From the NCBI GenBank assembly GCA_007130885.1, contig SLRQ01000080.1, positions 1 to 43,063 on the forward strand: a stretch of 43,063 bases of DNA, read 5' to 3'. Position 1 is the stretch's first letter. The number at the start of each line of letters is the position of its first letter. The notes under the pieces are model-generated. The model searched no databases. It was not told the DNA's origin and saw only the letters and a list, made by a program, of their open reading frames with translations. This DNA is from Deltaproteobacteria bacterium. GTDB taxonomy: Bacteria; Myxococcota; Myxococcia; SLRQ01. A program made the position numbers and the translations under genes. Below are positions 7,531 through 16,684 of the stretch, one piece after another.

Positions 7531-9522
7531 GTGTACGTCCTGGTTGTTCGAGATATCGAAGAGAACGAGACCGAGTACGAACTCGTGGGCGAAGCCGTGC
7601 TCGGACGCGATGAGCAGGCCGACGTGCGCATGCAGGACCCCAGTGTATCTCGGCGCCATGCTCGCGTTTATTTCGAGCGCGGCACCTGTTTGATCGAGGA
7701 CCTGGGATCCGCGAACGGCACGACCATCGAGGGCAGGCAGGTGGCGGGGCCGACGCCTTTGAAGCCCGAGCAGAGGGTGGTGATAGGTACTTTCGAGGTA
7801 TGGGTTGAAGGAGAGGCAGCTTCAGCGGGAGAACATAAGGAATCCGAGCCGACGCCGGTTGCTGGGAGATTGCTCGGATCCTTTGAAGGAATCTCGGGTG
7901 CTGCGCTCGGCAGGACCTATGAGGTGCGAGACGGCTTCGTTGTCGGTCGCCTGCCGGGGGTCGGCGCCGTGGTGGATGATCCGTCGGTGTCCCGCCGGCA
8001 CGCCGAGATAACTCTCGAGGGTGCCGATGTCGTGGTGAGAGACCTCGGTTCGGCAAATGGCACCTTCGTTAACGAAAAGTCAATCGACGAGCATCCTCTG
8101 GAGAACGGGGACACAGTTACCTTCGGCTCGGTAGATTTTCGCTTCGAGATCCACGAGGCGCTTGACGCACCTGCCGGCCTGGCGGCGGGTGCCGCCCCCA
8201 TCCCCTCGAGGGCCGGTCGTGGAAAACGCCGCCGGAATACCAGTGGTCGAAAGGTCCTTTATGGGGGAGCGGCAGCCGCTCTTGTCCTTATGATTGCGTT
8301 CGTTATAGTCGGCGGTGGCGGGGATTCGGAGGTCGATGCCGAGGATATCGTCACTCCGTCCGACCCGGAGATGCGGGCAGAGATCTTCGACCTGATGAGG
8401 CGAGGACAGATGCTCCTGGACTCCGAGAACTGGGAGGAAGCCGAAAAGGTTTTCGAGCGTGCGGTGGAGATGGACCCAATCAACGTCGATGCACGAAACA
8501 ATCTTGCGCAGGCGCGGTTGGAGATCGAGATGGAGGAGCTGTTTGACGAAGCAAACCGTTTGAATCAGCTCGGTAACCTGGAAGATGCTCTTGAGAACTA
8601 CATGAATATCGAGGCTGACAGCCTCTATCGCCGCCGCGCCCGTTATCAGGCGCAGCAGCTAATCGAGCGCTTGCAGCGTCGATACGACGGTGAGTGTCGG
8701 GGGCTCGTACGAGCCAACCGCTTCCGAGATGCGCTGGTCCCGTGCAGGCGTTACATGGACTTTGCTTGCCACTGTCCCGAGGACATGAACGAGCGAGTCG
8801 AAAAAGCGCTCGAGAGAGCGGAGAGCCGCGCGCGAGTGCCGGCACAGGAGAGATGGCGTTGCTCCAGTGAGCTGGAGGATTGGGTACCCTGCGCCAGCAG
8901 GATCTCCGGGGATGTCAGCCCGGACAGGATTATCGGCAGGCATTACGAAAACGAAGATATCTCGGCTGCTGTTAGAGACTACTATCGAGGCCAAGTCGAC
9001 GAGGCCCTACGCGCGTTGGGGCGACTGGAGGAAGGGCGAGGTACAGAGGCGGAGGTTCGAGAGGAGGCGGGAAGGCTTCGACAGGAGATGCGGCTGGTTC
9101 AGGCCAGGTATCGTCGAGGACAAACAGAGCTCTTGCGTGGGAGGATAGAAAAGGCTCACGCGGAGTGGCAGGACATAATAGACACGGATCCCAAGATCCT
9201 GCCCGAGCCTTTACAGTCCTCCATGCATCGAGAGGTGGTCAGAAGGCTTTCTAGTGCGTATCATGAGCGCGGCTTCGAGCAATTCGAGATGCGCCGTTAT
9301 CCTGCTGCATTCGAGTGGTATCTAAAAGGATACGAAGTCAACCCGGATGATACGCGCATAGGGGAGAGCATCCGCCGGTTGGAGAATGCCGCGTTCCATT
9401 ACATGCGGCAGGCCACCAGATGCTCCGATCTGGAGTATATCCTGCGTTATACGATGGATGATCCGCCCAGCCCCGCCCACAGGCAGGTGAAACGCGAGAT
9501 GGCCGATCGCGGCTGCGACTAG
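7531..9522 (+). CDS. double-FHA, membrane-anchored TPR protein
   Basis: This 663-residue protein begins with GTG at 7531, seven bases after cpaF. It carries two FHA domains in tandem (about 15-95 with LGRDEQADVRM, SRRHARV, LGSANGT; and about 127-212 with VGRLPGVGAVV, SRRHAEI, LGSANGTFVN). A basic stretch (GKRRRNTSGRK) and one membrane segment near 245-265 (LYGGAAAALVLMIAFVIVGG) come next. The rest is a long helical periplasmic region of TPR-like repeats (AEKVFERAVEMDPINVDARN and later copies) with several cysteines. The basic side of the membrane segment puts the FHA domains in the cytoplasm and the TPRs in the periplasm. It probably links phospho-signals to the pilus or secretin complex (inference). 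I do not know a named family with this exact architecture. Confidence 0.85.
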   Translation: MYVLVVRDIEENETEYELVGEAVLGRDEQADVRMQDPSVSRRHARVYFERGTCLIEDLGSANGTTIEGRQVAGPTPLKPEQRVVIGTFEVWVEGEAASAGEHKESEPTPVAGRLLGSFEGISGAALGRTYEVRDGFVVGRLPGVGAVVDDPSVSRRHAEITLEGADVVVRDLGSANGTFVNEKSIDEHPLENGDTVTFGSVDFRFEIHEALDAPAGLAAGAAPIPSRAGRGKRRRNTSGRKVLYGGAAAALVLMIAFVIVGGGGDSEVDAEDIVTPSDPEMRAEIFDLMRRGQMLLDSENWEEAEKVFERAVEMDPINVDARNNLAQARLEIEMEELFDEANRLNQLGNLEDALENYMNIEADSLYRRRARYQAQQLIERLQRRYDGECRGLVRANRFRDALVPCRRYMDFACHCPEDMNERVEKALERAESRARVPAQERWRCSSELEDWVPCASRISGDVSPDRIIGRHYENEDISAAVRDYYRGQVDEALRALGRLEEGRGTEAEVREEAGRLRQEMRLVQARYRRGQTELLRGRIEKAHAEWQDIIDTDPKILPEPLQSSMHREVVRRLSSAYHERGFEQFEMRRYPAAFEWYLKGYEVNPDDTRIGESIRRLENAAFHYMRQATRCSDLEYILRYTMDDPPSPAHRQVKREMADRGCD

Positions 9523-9524
9523 GC

Positions 9525-12224
9525 ATGCGAGAACTCGATCCGCGTGAGACCGAAGATCGGCACCCGAAGCTGTACCTGATCGACGGCTCGTCCTACGTTT
9601 TTCGGGCTTACTACGCCTTGCCATCCCTCTCCACGAGATCCGGGGAGCCGACTGGAGCCGTGTATGGCTTCACGAAAATGCTGCTCAAGACCATCAGGGA
9701 CAGCGGGGTCTCCCATGCCGCTGTAGCGTTCGATACGCCCGAGCCCACGTTCAGGCATGAAATGTACGAGCGCTACAAGGCGAATCGCGTGGAGCCTCCC
9801 GAGGAGCTGAAGCCCCAGTTCAAGCGAATAAGGGATATCGTGGAAGCCCTGAACCTGCCCGTATTGCGGATGCCCGGTTATGAAGCCGACGATCTGATGG
9901 GGACACTGGCAATCAAGGCTCGCGACCGCGGATTCGAGGTGGTTCTGGTCACCGGCGACAAGGACTTTATGCAACTAGTGGGACCGGGCATTCGAATTTA
10001 CGACGGCATGCGTGACAGATGGTTCGACGAACCGGATGTAATAGAACGCTTCGGCGTCGGCCCGAGGCTCGTCCCCGATGCCATGGCGCTGATTGGAGAC
10101 ACCTCCGACAATGTGCCGGGGGTGCGGGGGATCGGCGAGAAGACGGCGGGTCCCTTGGTGGCGCGGTTCGGTTCTTTGGAGGATCTACTGGACCGAATGG
10201 ATGAGATCGAATCCAAGGCGCAAAGAAAGAAACTGACCGAGGGGAGAGACTCGGCCAAGCTCTCGAAGCGGTTGGTGACGATAGATAGACATGCCCCCAT
10301 TGAGTTCGACCCGGACGGCTTGACCCGCCGGGAGCCAGATCTGGCACGCTTGAGAGATTTGCTGAGAGAGCTGGAGTTTACCAGGTTGCTCCAGGAGCTG
10401 ACGCCGGTCAGCCGGCTTTCGAAGGAGAAATATGAGACTGTACTCACCGCCGAGGAGTTCGACCGGCTGCTGAAGGAGCTCGAGGAGGCAGAGGTGTTCG
10501 CGGTGGACACCGAGACCAGTAGCCTCTCTGCGATCAGAGCCCGCCTGGTTGGACTGTCCTTCGCTGTCTCCCCCGGTAGAGCTTGGTATGTGCCGGTCGG
10601 GCACAGCTACCCGGGCGTTCCCGAGCAGCTTCCCCGGCCGAAGGTGCTGGAGGCAATTAGGGGTCTTCTCGAGGATGCATCCCGCCGAAAGTATGCCCAG
10701 AACTCCAAGTTCGATTACCTCGTTTTTCGGCGTCACGGCGTTACCCTTCGCGGTGTTGTAGGTGATCCGATGTTATTCGATTACCTGCTCGACCCGGGAA
10801 AGGGAGGCCATGGACTCGACGCACTCTCCGAGAATGAGCTGGGACACACGACTGTTCGATTCGAGGACGTGGCGGGGAAAGGGAAGAGTCAGCTTACGTT
10901 CGATGAGGTACCGCTGGAGATTGCCGCTCCCTACGCATGCGAGGATGCGGACTGCACTCTCCAGCTTGCGGAGCGTCTTGCTCCGCGGGTCAAGAATGCA
11001 GGTCTTTGGCCGGTGTTCGAGGAGTTGGAGCAGCCGCTTTCCGTTGTGCTGGCCGAGATGGAGCTTGCCGGGGTAAAGGTCGATCCGGTCCGCCTGGAGA
11101 AGATTTCGAAGGATTTGTCCGATCGCATGGAGCAGGTGCGTGAAACGGTCTTCGAGCACGCGGGTCGAGAGTTCGGTATCGGCTCACCCCGTCAGCTCGG
11201 CAAGGTGCTATTCGAGGAGCTTGGATTGCCCGTGGTGAAGCGAACGAAGACGGGACCCTCCACCGATGTGACTGTACTCGAGGAGCTTGCCTCGCAGCAC
11301 CCGTTGCCTCGAGCCGTTTTGGACTACAGGCATCTAAACAAGCTCAAGGGCACCTATGTCGACGCCCTCGCTGGTTTGATCAACCCCGAAACCGGGAGGA
11401 TCCATACTTCTTTCAGTCAAACCACCGCGGCCACCGGAAGACTGGCCAGCTCCGAACCGAACCTTCAGAATATACCCATACGCACCTACGACGGCAGAAG
11501 AATCAGGGAGGCTTTCGTGGCGGAGCCCGGCATGCTCTTGGTTAGTGCGGACTACTCGCAGATCGAGCTGCGTGTACTGGCACATCTATCCAAGGACGAG
11601 GCACTACACGACGCTTTCAGGCAAGGGCAGGATGTTCACGCGCGCACCGCGGCGGAACTTCTCGGAGTACAACTTGCCGAGGTCTCACCTGAGCAGCGCC
11701 GCATCGCAAAGGCGATAAACTTCGGAATCGTTTATGGAATGAGCGCTTTCCGGCTGGCAAGAGACCTTGGAATCGGACGCGACGAGGCCGCAAAGTACAT
11801 AAATGGGTACTTCGAGCGGCACGCCGGAGTTGCGCGTTGGTTGGAGCAGACTCTGACGGCGGCTCGTAGTGAGGGGATAGTTCGAACCTTACTGGGGCGG
11901 CAACGGCGGCTTCCAGATCTGGCTTCCAAGAACTTCAATGTGCGTACCGGTGCCGAAAGAATGGCTCTCAACACTCCTATTCAAGGTAGTGCGGCCGACA
12001 TCATCAAGCTTGCGATGCTGGACGTTCATTCCGGCTTGCTCGAGGAGAGTCCCAGGAGCAGGCTCATCCTTCAGGTGCACGACGAGCTTCTAATCGAGAC
12101 TCCGGAGGAGGAGGCGGTGCGGCTGGGTGAGTGGTTACGCAAAAAAATGGAAAACGCATACGCGCTGTCGGTTCCTCTCGATGTGGAGGTAGGCTGGGGA
12201 CCAAGCTGGTCCGCGGCACACTAA
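9525..12224 (+). CDS. polA: DNA polymerase I
   Basis: This 899-residue polymerase has all three domains. The 5'-3' exonuclease is at about 15-290 (YLIDGSSYVFRAYYALP; GYEADDLMGTLA; LVTGDKDFMQLV; DNVPGVRGIGEKTA). The 3'-5' proofreading exonuclease appears intact, with AVDTETSSL near 326, QNSKFDYLVF and YACEDADCTLQL. The family A polymerase has motif A DYSQIELRVLAHLS near 675, motif B RRIAKAINFGIVYGMS near 725 with Phe at the nucleotide-discrimination position, and motif C LQVHDELLIE near 850. It fills gaps and removes RNA primers. Its ATG lies only two bases after the stop of the FHA/TPR gene and has no obvious Shine-Dalgarno site, suggesting translational coupling to the pilus/FHA operon. Confidence 0.97.
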   Translation: MRELDPRETEDRHPKLYLIDGSSYVFRAYYALPSLSTRSGEPTGAVYGFTKMLLKTIRDSGVSHAAVAFDTPEPTFRHEMYERYKANRVEPPEELKPQFKRIRDIVEALNLPVLRMPGYEADDLMGTLAIKARDRGFEVVLVTGDKDFMQLVGPGIRIYDGMRDRWFDEPDVIERFGVGPRLVPDAMALIGDTSDNVPGVRGIGEKTAGPLVARFGSLEDLLDRMDEIESKAQRKKLTEGRDSAKLSKRLVTIDRHAPIEFDPDGLTRREPDLARLRDLLRELEFTRLLQELTPVSRLSKEKYETVLTAEEFDRLLKELEEAEVFAVDTETSSLSAIRARLVGLSFAVSPGRAWYVPVGHSYPGVPEQLPRPKVLEAIRGLLEDASRRKYAQNSKFDYLVFRRHGVTLRGVVGDPMLFDYLLDPGKGGHGLDALSENELGHTTVRFEDVAGKGKSQLTFDEVPLEIAAPYACEDADCTLQLAERLAPRVKNAGLWPVFEELEQPLSVVLAEMELAGVKVDPVRLEKISKDLSDRMEQVRETVFEHAGREFGIGSPRQLGKVLFEELGLPVVKRTKTGPSTDVTVLEELASQHPLPRAVLDYRHLNKLKGTYVDALAGLINPETGRIHTSFSQTTAATGRLASSEPNLQNIPIRTYDGRRIREAFVAEPGMLLVSADYSQIELRVLAHLSKDEALHDAFRQGQDVHARTAAELLGVQLAEVSPEQRRIAKAINFGIVYGMSAFRLARDLGIGRDEAAKYINGYFERHAGVARWLEQTLTAARSEGIVRTLLGRQRRLPDLASKNFNVRTGAERMALNTPIQGSAADIIKLAMLDVHSGLLEESPRSRLILQVHDELLIETPEEEAVRLGEWLRKKMENAYALSVPLDVEVGWGPSWSAAH

Positions 12225-12295
12225 ACCATAGATCGCAATTCTGGACGAATGGATCGCGGAGCGCTGCATGCGCGGATGCAACGAAAGAGGAGTAC

Positions 12296-12378
12296 GCATA
12301 GTGTTGCCTATGCAACCGACGACTGACGCTGCGGACATGCGTGCCACGCCCGCGAGGCATCGATCCGGAATCATGATT
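12296..12378 (+). promoter_or_regulatory. inverted repeats in the queA upstream region
   Basis: The 171-base gap between polA and queA holds a perfect hairpin, GCATAG (12296-12301) / CTATGC (12308-12313), and a 10-base palindrome AATCATGATT at 12369-12378, some 18 bases before the queA start. Neither has a T-run. The second could be an operator; the first could be a weak 3' structure of polA. I could not identify a clear promoter. Confidence 0.2.
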
Positions 12379-12395
12379 TCTGGTTTGGGTCAGTC

Positions 12396-13532
12396 ATGAG
12401 CAAGGCATGGCCGAGCAGCCGATATGCGGCGTCCTGTCAAGAGCTGCGCACCTCGGACTTTGACTATTTCGTTCCATCAGAGCTAATCGCGCAGGAGCCC
12501 TTGGCGCATCGCGATGCCTCTCGTTTGATGGTGCTTCCGAAGAAGGGGCAAAACCGGCTTTTTGAGCATCGTTCGTTCACGGATCTACCGAGGCTGCTCA
12601 ATGCAGGTGATCTGCTGGTCGTGAACGATGCTCGTGTGGTGCCTGTTCGCATTCGTTGCAGAAAGGAAGGGTCCGGCGGGAAAGTGGAGGTCCTTCTCGT
12701 CACTCCGCTGGAGGATCGAGGCTGGCGGGTCATGGTCGGTTCATCGAAGCCCGTACGTCCAGGCACCCGCCTTCTGTTCGATGGTTGTGCGCCGCACCGG
12801 CGATCTCAAAGGCCCGAGGACTCTCACGTCGCCCTCGTCGAGGAGGTGGAGGGTGAGGGCTTCGCCCGTTTGTCGTTCGATCTAAACCATGACGACCTTT
12901 TTTCCGTGCTGGAGGCCGGTGCCGGCGAGGTTCCGCTCCCGCCGTACATCGACAGACGGCCGGGACACCCGGCAAAGGTCGACGACCGAGAACGATACCA
13001 GACCGTGTTTGCCGGCAAACCAGGAGCAGCGGCGGCTCCCACCGCCGGTCTTCACTTCACAGAGCGAATTCTGGAAGCCTTGAAGGCCGATGAAATCGAG
13101 GTTGCAAGGTTGACCTTGATGGTTGGACCGGGAACCTTCTTGCCGGTCAGGACCGAGAACATCAATGAACATGCAATGCACGGGGAGGCCTTTCACGTGC
13201 CGGAGGTGACGACCTCTGCAATCGACCGAACACGCGCCTCGGGTGGACGCATCGTGGCGGTCGGCACCACCGTGCTGCGGACCCTGGAAGCCGCCGGTGA
13301 CGAATCGGGCCGAGTAAGTCATGGGGACGGCTGGACCGATCTATTCATTCGTCCGGGATATCGGTTTAGAGTCGTGGACGGTTTGCTTACGAATTTCCAT
13401 CTTCCTCGTTCCACACTTCTCATGCTCGTGTGCGCGATCGGCGGCCGCCACCGAGTCCTGGATGCTTACCGGCAAGCCGTCGAGAAGAGGTACAGGTTTT
13501 TCAGCTATGGCGACGCGATGCTCATCATTTGA
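12396..13532 (+). CDS. queA: S-adenosylmethionine:tRNA ribosyltransferase-isomerase
   Basis: QueA transfers and isomerises the ribosyl group of SAM onto preQ1 at tRNA position 34, giving epoxyqueuosine. Family features: the N-terminal FDYFVPSELIAQEPLAHRDASRL, the LLVVNDARVVPVRI segment, PLPPYIDR, the strongly conserved AAPTAGLHFTERIL, and the C-terminal GLLTNFHLPRSTLLMLV. Its 378 residues include about 20 extra at the N-terminus. The ATG at 12396 has only a weak ribosome-binding site, so the true start could be a little different. It heads the conserved queA-tgt-yajC-secDF cluster. Here the 3' end overlaps the next gene by about 26 bases. Confidence 0.95.
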   Translation: MSKAWPSSRYAASCQELRTSDFDYFVPSELIAQEPLAHRDASRLMVLPKKGQNRLFEHRSFTDLPRLLNAGDLLVVNDARVVPVRIRCRKEGSGGKVEVLLVTPLEDRGWRVMVGSSKPVRPGTRLLFDGCAPHRRSQRPEDSHVALVEEVEGEGFARLSFDLNHDDLFSVLEAGAGEVPLPPYIDRRPGHPAKVDDRERYQTVFAGKPGAAAAPTAGLHFTERILEALKADEIEVARLTLMVGPGTFLPVRTENINEHAMHGEAFHVPEVTTSAIDRTRASGGRIVAVGTTVLRTLEAAGDESGRVSHGDGWTDLFIRPGYRFRVVDGLLTNFHLPRSTLLMLVCAIGGRHRVLDAYRQAVEKRYRFFSYGDAMLII

Positions 13533-15288
13533 GAACCTATTGGCTTGCAGTATCGTCTGGATGCTTTTGGGGGCAGTTGTCTTCTGCGGTTGTGCCTCCC
13601 TGAAGCCCGCGAGAAGCGGCACCGATCATACGGAGGGGGCTACGATCGTAACCGTCGTCTCTTTGGCCGATTTTCATGGAGCGCTCGAGCCTTTGGCGCT
13701 GACCACGGCCGGCGGAGATACGATAGAGGTGGGTGGTGCTGGGCTCATTTCAGCTTATGTGTCAAGGATTAGAGAAGTCGCGCCGGGTCCCGTCGTCTTG
13801 GTGGATGGCGGAGATATGTGGCAAGGAACGCTGGTCTCGAATCTGCGGGAAGGCGCTCCCGTCGTTCGCTTCTACAATGAGCTGGGAGTCGCGGCTGCCG
13901 CGCTGGGGAATCATGAGTTCGACTTCGGTCCCGACGGTACGGATAGAACCATGCCCATTTCCCCTGACGATGATCCCAGGGGAGCGCTGAAAGCTCGGGT
14001 TGCGGAGGCCGATTTTGCTCTGTTGGGGGTCAACGTTCGGCTCGAGGATGACGGGTCGGTGCCGGAGTGGGCCGCAAAATCCGTGGTTCTCGATGAGAAG
14101 GGCCTCCGGATTGGAATCATTGGCGGCGCAACGGTACAGACTCCGGTGACTACCATTGTGGCTAACGTTGCCGGCCTGGATTTCCTGCCTCTTCCCGGTC
14201 CTGTTGAAGAGGAGGCGCTTCGCCTTCGGGAGGACGGCGTGGACGTACTGATCGTCGCCGTGCACGCCGGGGGCGGCTGCGAGGACAATTCCGATCCCGA
14301 TGATTTGTCGACCTGCGAGAATGGAGAGTTGTTCGATCTGGTCCGGGCACTGCCGGAGGGGCTGGTGGATGTATTTACCGGTGGACACAGTCACAAGGGG
14401 ATCGCAAAGAGGAAGCAAGGCGCGGCCGTCATGCAGCCGTATGCCAGGGGACGCTACCTTACATGGGCAGAGGTGGATGCCGGCGGGACCAGGGAAACAA
14501 AGGTCCATGGTCCGGTGCGGCTTTGCGGCGCGGTGGTCGAAGGTCCGAACGGTCCCAACTGTTATCCCCTTCATGTCCGAAGAAGCGAGGAGTCCCCGAG
14601 GCCGGCCACCTTTCTGGGTGCCGAGATAGTCTCGGACAAGGAGATGATGGCTCTGCTCGAGGATGATTTCGATCGCGCGGAGAGGTTGAAGCGCCGGCCT
14701 CTCAATATCGATGCCAAAAGAGAGATCGGACGTTCCTATGACTCAGAGTCCCCTCTCGGCAACCTGGTCGCCGACGTTCTCTTGGAAAGTGTGGATGGGG
14801 CGGATGCCGCCTTCGTAAACGGAGGCGGCCTGCGCGCCTCCTTGCCCGAGGGCTCTCTCACTTACGGCCACGTCTTCGAGGCTCTGCCGTTTGACAACTG
14901 GGTGGCCATTATGGAGGTTGACGGTGAGACGTTGAGGCGGATTGTCCAGCATGGACATTCGGGTGGACACAGCGCGCTGTCTTGGTCGGGGCTCTCCTTT
15001 CATGCCAGCGGCTGCTCCGTGGAAGTCATCAAAGTCGGCGGGGTGAAATTGGATGAGTCGGCGCGGTACAAGCTCGTTACAAACTCTTATCTTGCAGGTG
15101 GGGGGAGCGGGTTCGGCAGGCTCGATCTGGATATCGACGAAGAATCTGTTCGTATGGCCTGGGATCTTCCTCTTCTGAGAGATGTGGTGGCGCAGTCGCT
15201 GGAATCCAGGGGGGGGGCATTGCGTCCGGAGGATTTCTACAGCCCGGATTCACCCCGGCAAAACATCGAGGGTTTCTGCGACGACTGA
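13507..15288 (+). CDS. 5'-nucleotidase/UshA-family lipoprotein
   Basis: This protein has a calcineurin-like metallophosphoesterase domain and a 5'-nucleotidase C-terminal domain. Metal-site motifs: ADFHG near 54, VDGGDMWQG near 100, GNHEFDFG near 134, VHAGGGCED, and GHSHKG near 292. The C-terminal domain shows NLVADVLL, FVNGGGLRASLP and FEALPFDNWV. The reading frame is open back to 13321 inside queA. I choose the ATG at 13507 because it gives a hydrophobic leader ending in FCGCAS, a plausible lipobox, making a 593-residue lipoprotein. It should hydrolyse nucleotides or related phosphoesters in the periplasm. It interrupts the usual queA-tgt adjacency. The family is firm; the exact start and substrate are uncertain. 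Confidence 0.88.
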   Translation: MATRCSSFENLLACSIVWMLLGAVVFCGCASLKPARSGTDHTEGATIVTVVSLADFHGALEPLALTTAGGDTIEVGGAGLISAYVSRIREVAPGPVVLVDGGDMWQGTLVSNLREGAPVVRFYNELGVAAAALGNHEFDFGPDGTDRTMPISPDDDPRGALKARVAEADFALLGVNVRLEDDGSVPEWAAKSVVLDEKGLRIGIIGGATVQTPVTTIVANVAGLDFLPLPGPVEEEALRLREDGVDVLIVAVHAGGGCEDNSDPDDLSTCENGELFDLVRALPEGLVDVFTGGHSHKGIAKRKQGAAVMQPYARGRYLTWAEVDAGGTRETKVHGPVRLCGAVVEGPNGPNCYPLHVRRSEESPRPATFLGAEIVSDKEMMALLEDDFDRAERLKRRPLNIDAKREIGRSYDSESPLGNLVADVLLESVDGADAAFVNGGGLRASLPEGSLTYGHVFEALPFDNWVAIMEVDGETLRRIVQHGHSGGHSALSWSGLSFHASGCSVEVIKVGGVKLDESARYKLVTNSYLAGGGSGFGRLDLDIDEESVRMAWDLPLLRDVVAQSLESRGGALRPEDFYSPDSPRQNIEGFCDD

Positions 15289-15330
15289 GATGCCGGCGCG
15301 GTAGTCGCGCGCCAGGGCGGCAAGAGCACC

Positions 15331-16461
15331 ATGGATTATTGCTTCGAATTGCTGAAAGAGGACCCTAGCGGTGCGCGCCGCGGGCGGCTTCAACTGCCGT
15401 CCGCTACAGTGGAGACCCCGGTGTTCATGCCTGTGGGGACCTCCGGCAGCGTGAAGGCGGTGGACTCCGATGATCTCTGGGGAACGCTTGGCGCTCGAAT
15501 CGTCCTGGGCAACACCTACCATCTCTACCTTCGTCCAGGACATGAGGTGATTCGTGAGCTTGGCGGCCTCCGTCATTTCATGGGGTGGGACGGTGCGATA
15601 CTCACGGACTCTGGAGGCTACCAGGTCTTCAGCCTGGCGAAACGTCGTTCCATTGACGAAAAAGGGGTGGAGTTTTCCAGCCACATCGATGGATCACGAC
15701 ATTTGATCACTCCTGAAAAGTCAGTGGCAATCCAGAAGGCTTTGGGCAGCGACGTGATAATGGCCTTTGACGAGTGTCCTCCCGCCGGTGTGGAGACGTC
15801 GTATCTAGAGGGCTCGATGTCGAGAACGACTAGATGGCTCGACAGGTGCATCGCGGCCTGGAATCGCCACGAAAGCTCCAGCGTCCTCTTTGGTATCGTT
15901 CAAGGGGGGCACAACGAAAGCCTACGACGTCTTCACACGGAAGAGATTTGTGGAAGAGATCTCCCCGGCTACGCCATCGGCGGCTTATCCGTTGGGGAAG
16001 CTCGGGAGCGAATGTGGGAGATGAGCGAGCTTAGCGCTAAGTTGCTGCCATCCGACAAGCCGCGTTACCTCATGGGAGTAGGCTTTCCGGATGATTTGGT
16101 CAGGTGCATCGGCCATGGCGTGGATATGTTCGACTGCGTTATTCCGACCAGATGCGCGAGAAACGGACTGGTCTTCACCCGAAAAGGCCGTCTTCCCATT
16201 CGAAACGCCCGCTGGGCCAAGGATCCTCGGCCTATCGATGAGGACTGTGCCTGCCCGGCCTGTACGCGCTACTCCCGCGCATACATACGACATCTTATCT
16301 CGGCCGATGAGATCACCGGCCATCGGCTCGCTACTCTCCACAACCTGTACTTTTATCTGACGCTGATGGACGAAGCGCGCGGGGCCATAGACGAGATGCG
16401 GTACGGGGAGTTCGCGCGCGGGTTTTTGGAGACCTGGGGCGACGGTCGGCACGAGACTTGA
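15331..16461 (+). CDS. tgt: tRNA-guanine transglycosylase
   Basis: This 376-residue TIM-barrel enzyme exchanges guanine for preQ1 at position 34 of tRNAs for Asp, Asn, His and Tyr. Active-site signatures: LTDSGGYQVFSLAKRR with the conserved Asp at about 93, and FDCVIPTR with the nucleophile Asp at about 268. Zinc ligands are Cys306, Cys308 and Cys311 in CACPACTRYS and His337 in ATLHNLY. All sit four residues beyond the E. coli numbering, so nothing is missing. It acts immediately before QueA in the pathway. The start at 15331 has only a weak ribosome-binding site; it is the only reasonable ATG near the family N-terminus. Confidence 0.97.
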   Translation: MDYCFELLKEDPSGARRGRLQLPSATVETPVFMPVGTSGSVKAVDSDDLWGTLGARIVLGNTYHLYLRPGHEVIRELGGLRHFMGWDGAILTDSGGYQVFSLAKRRSIDEKGVEFSSHIDGSRHLITPEKSVAIQKALGSDVIMAFDECPPAGVETSYLEGSMSRTTRWLDRCIAAWNRHESSSVLFGIVQGGHNESLRRLHTEEICGRDLPGYAIGGLSVGEARERMWEMSELSAKLLPSDKPRYLMGVGFPDDLVRCIGHGVDMFDCVIPTRCARNGLVFTRKGRLPIRNARWAKDPRPIDEDCACPACTRYSRAYIRHLISADEITGHRLATLHNLYFYLTLMDEARGAIDEMRYGEFARGFLETWGDGRHET

Positions 16462-16684
16462 TATGCCTCGAAGGCTTCGGGAAGCACCACCGGCCGCTAA
16501 CGGTTGGAATCGCAGTATGCCGGCCGTCTCCGTTACGGGGCGGTGGCTCTAGTTCGAGAATAGGTAGAGAAATGCCCGGGGTCGAAGGTGAAATAGAGGG
16601 ATTTGTCTGCCGCGATGACTTTGAAACCTTGTCCGCCTCAAGTGGCGATGGTATGTGAGCGGCCCTGAAACGGAGGCCGAGTTG

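Noticed and set aside
12225..12395. preQ1 riboswitch before queA
   Set aside because: I do not see the conserved preQ1 pseudoknot. The hairpins there are simple, and such riboswitches usually precede genes of preQ1 synthesis or transport rather than queA.
13321..13506. Longer N-terminus for the 5'-nucleotidase inside queA
   Set aside because: It would overlap queA by over 200 bases and bury the lipoprotein signal peptide. The start at 13507 fits better.
16462..16684. Small gene between tgt and yajC
   Set aside because: A 66-codon frame overlapping the tgt stop has no ribosome-binding site and no recognisable features.
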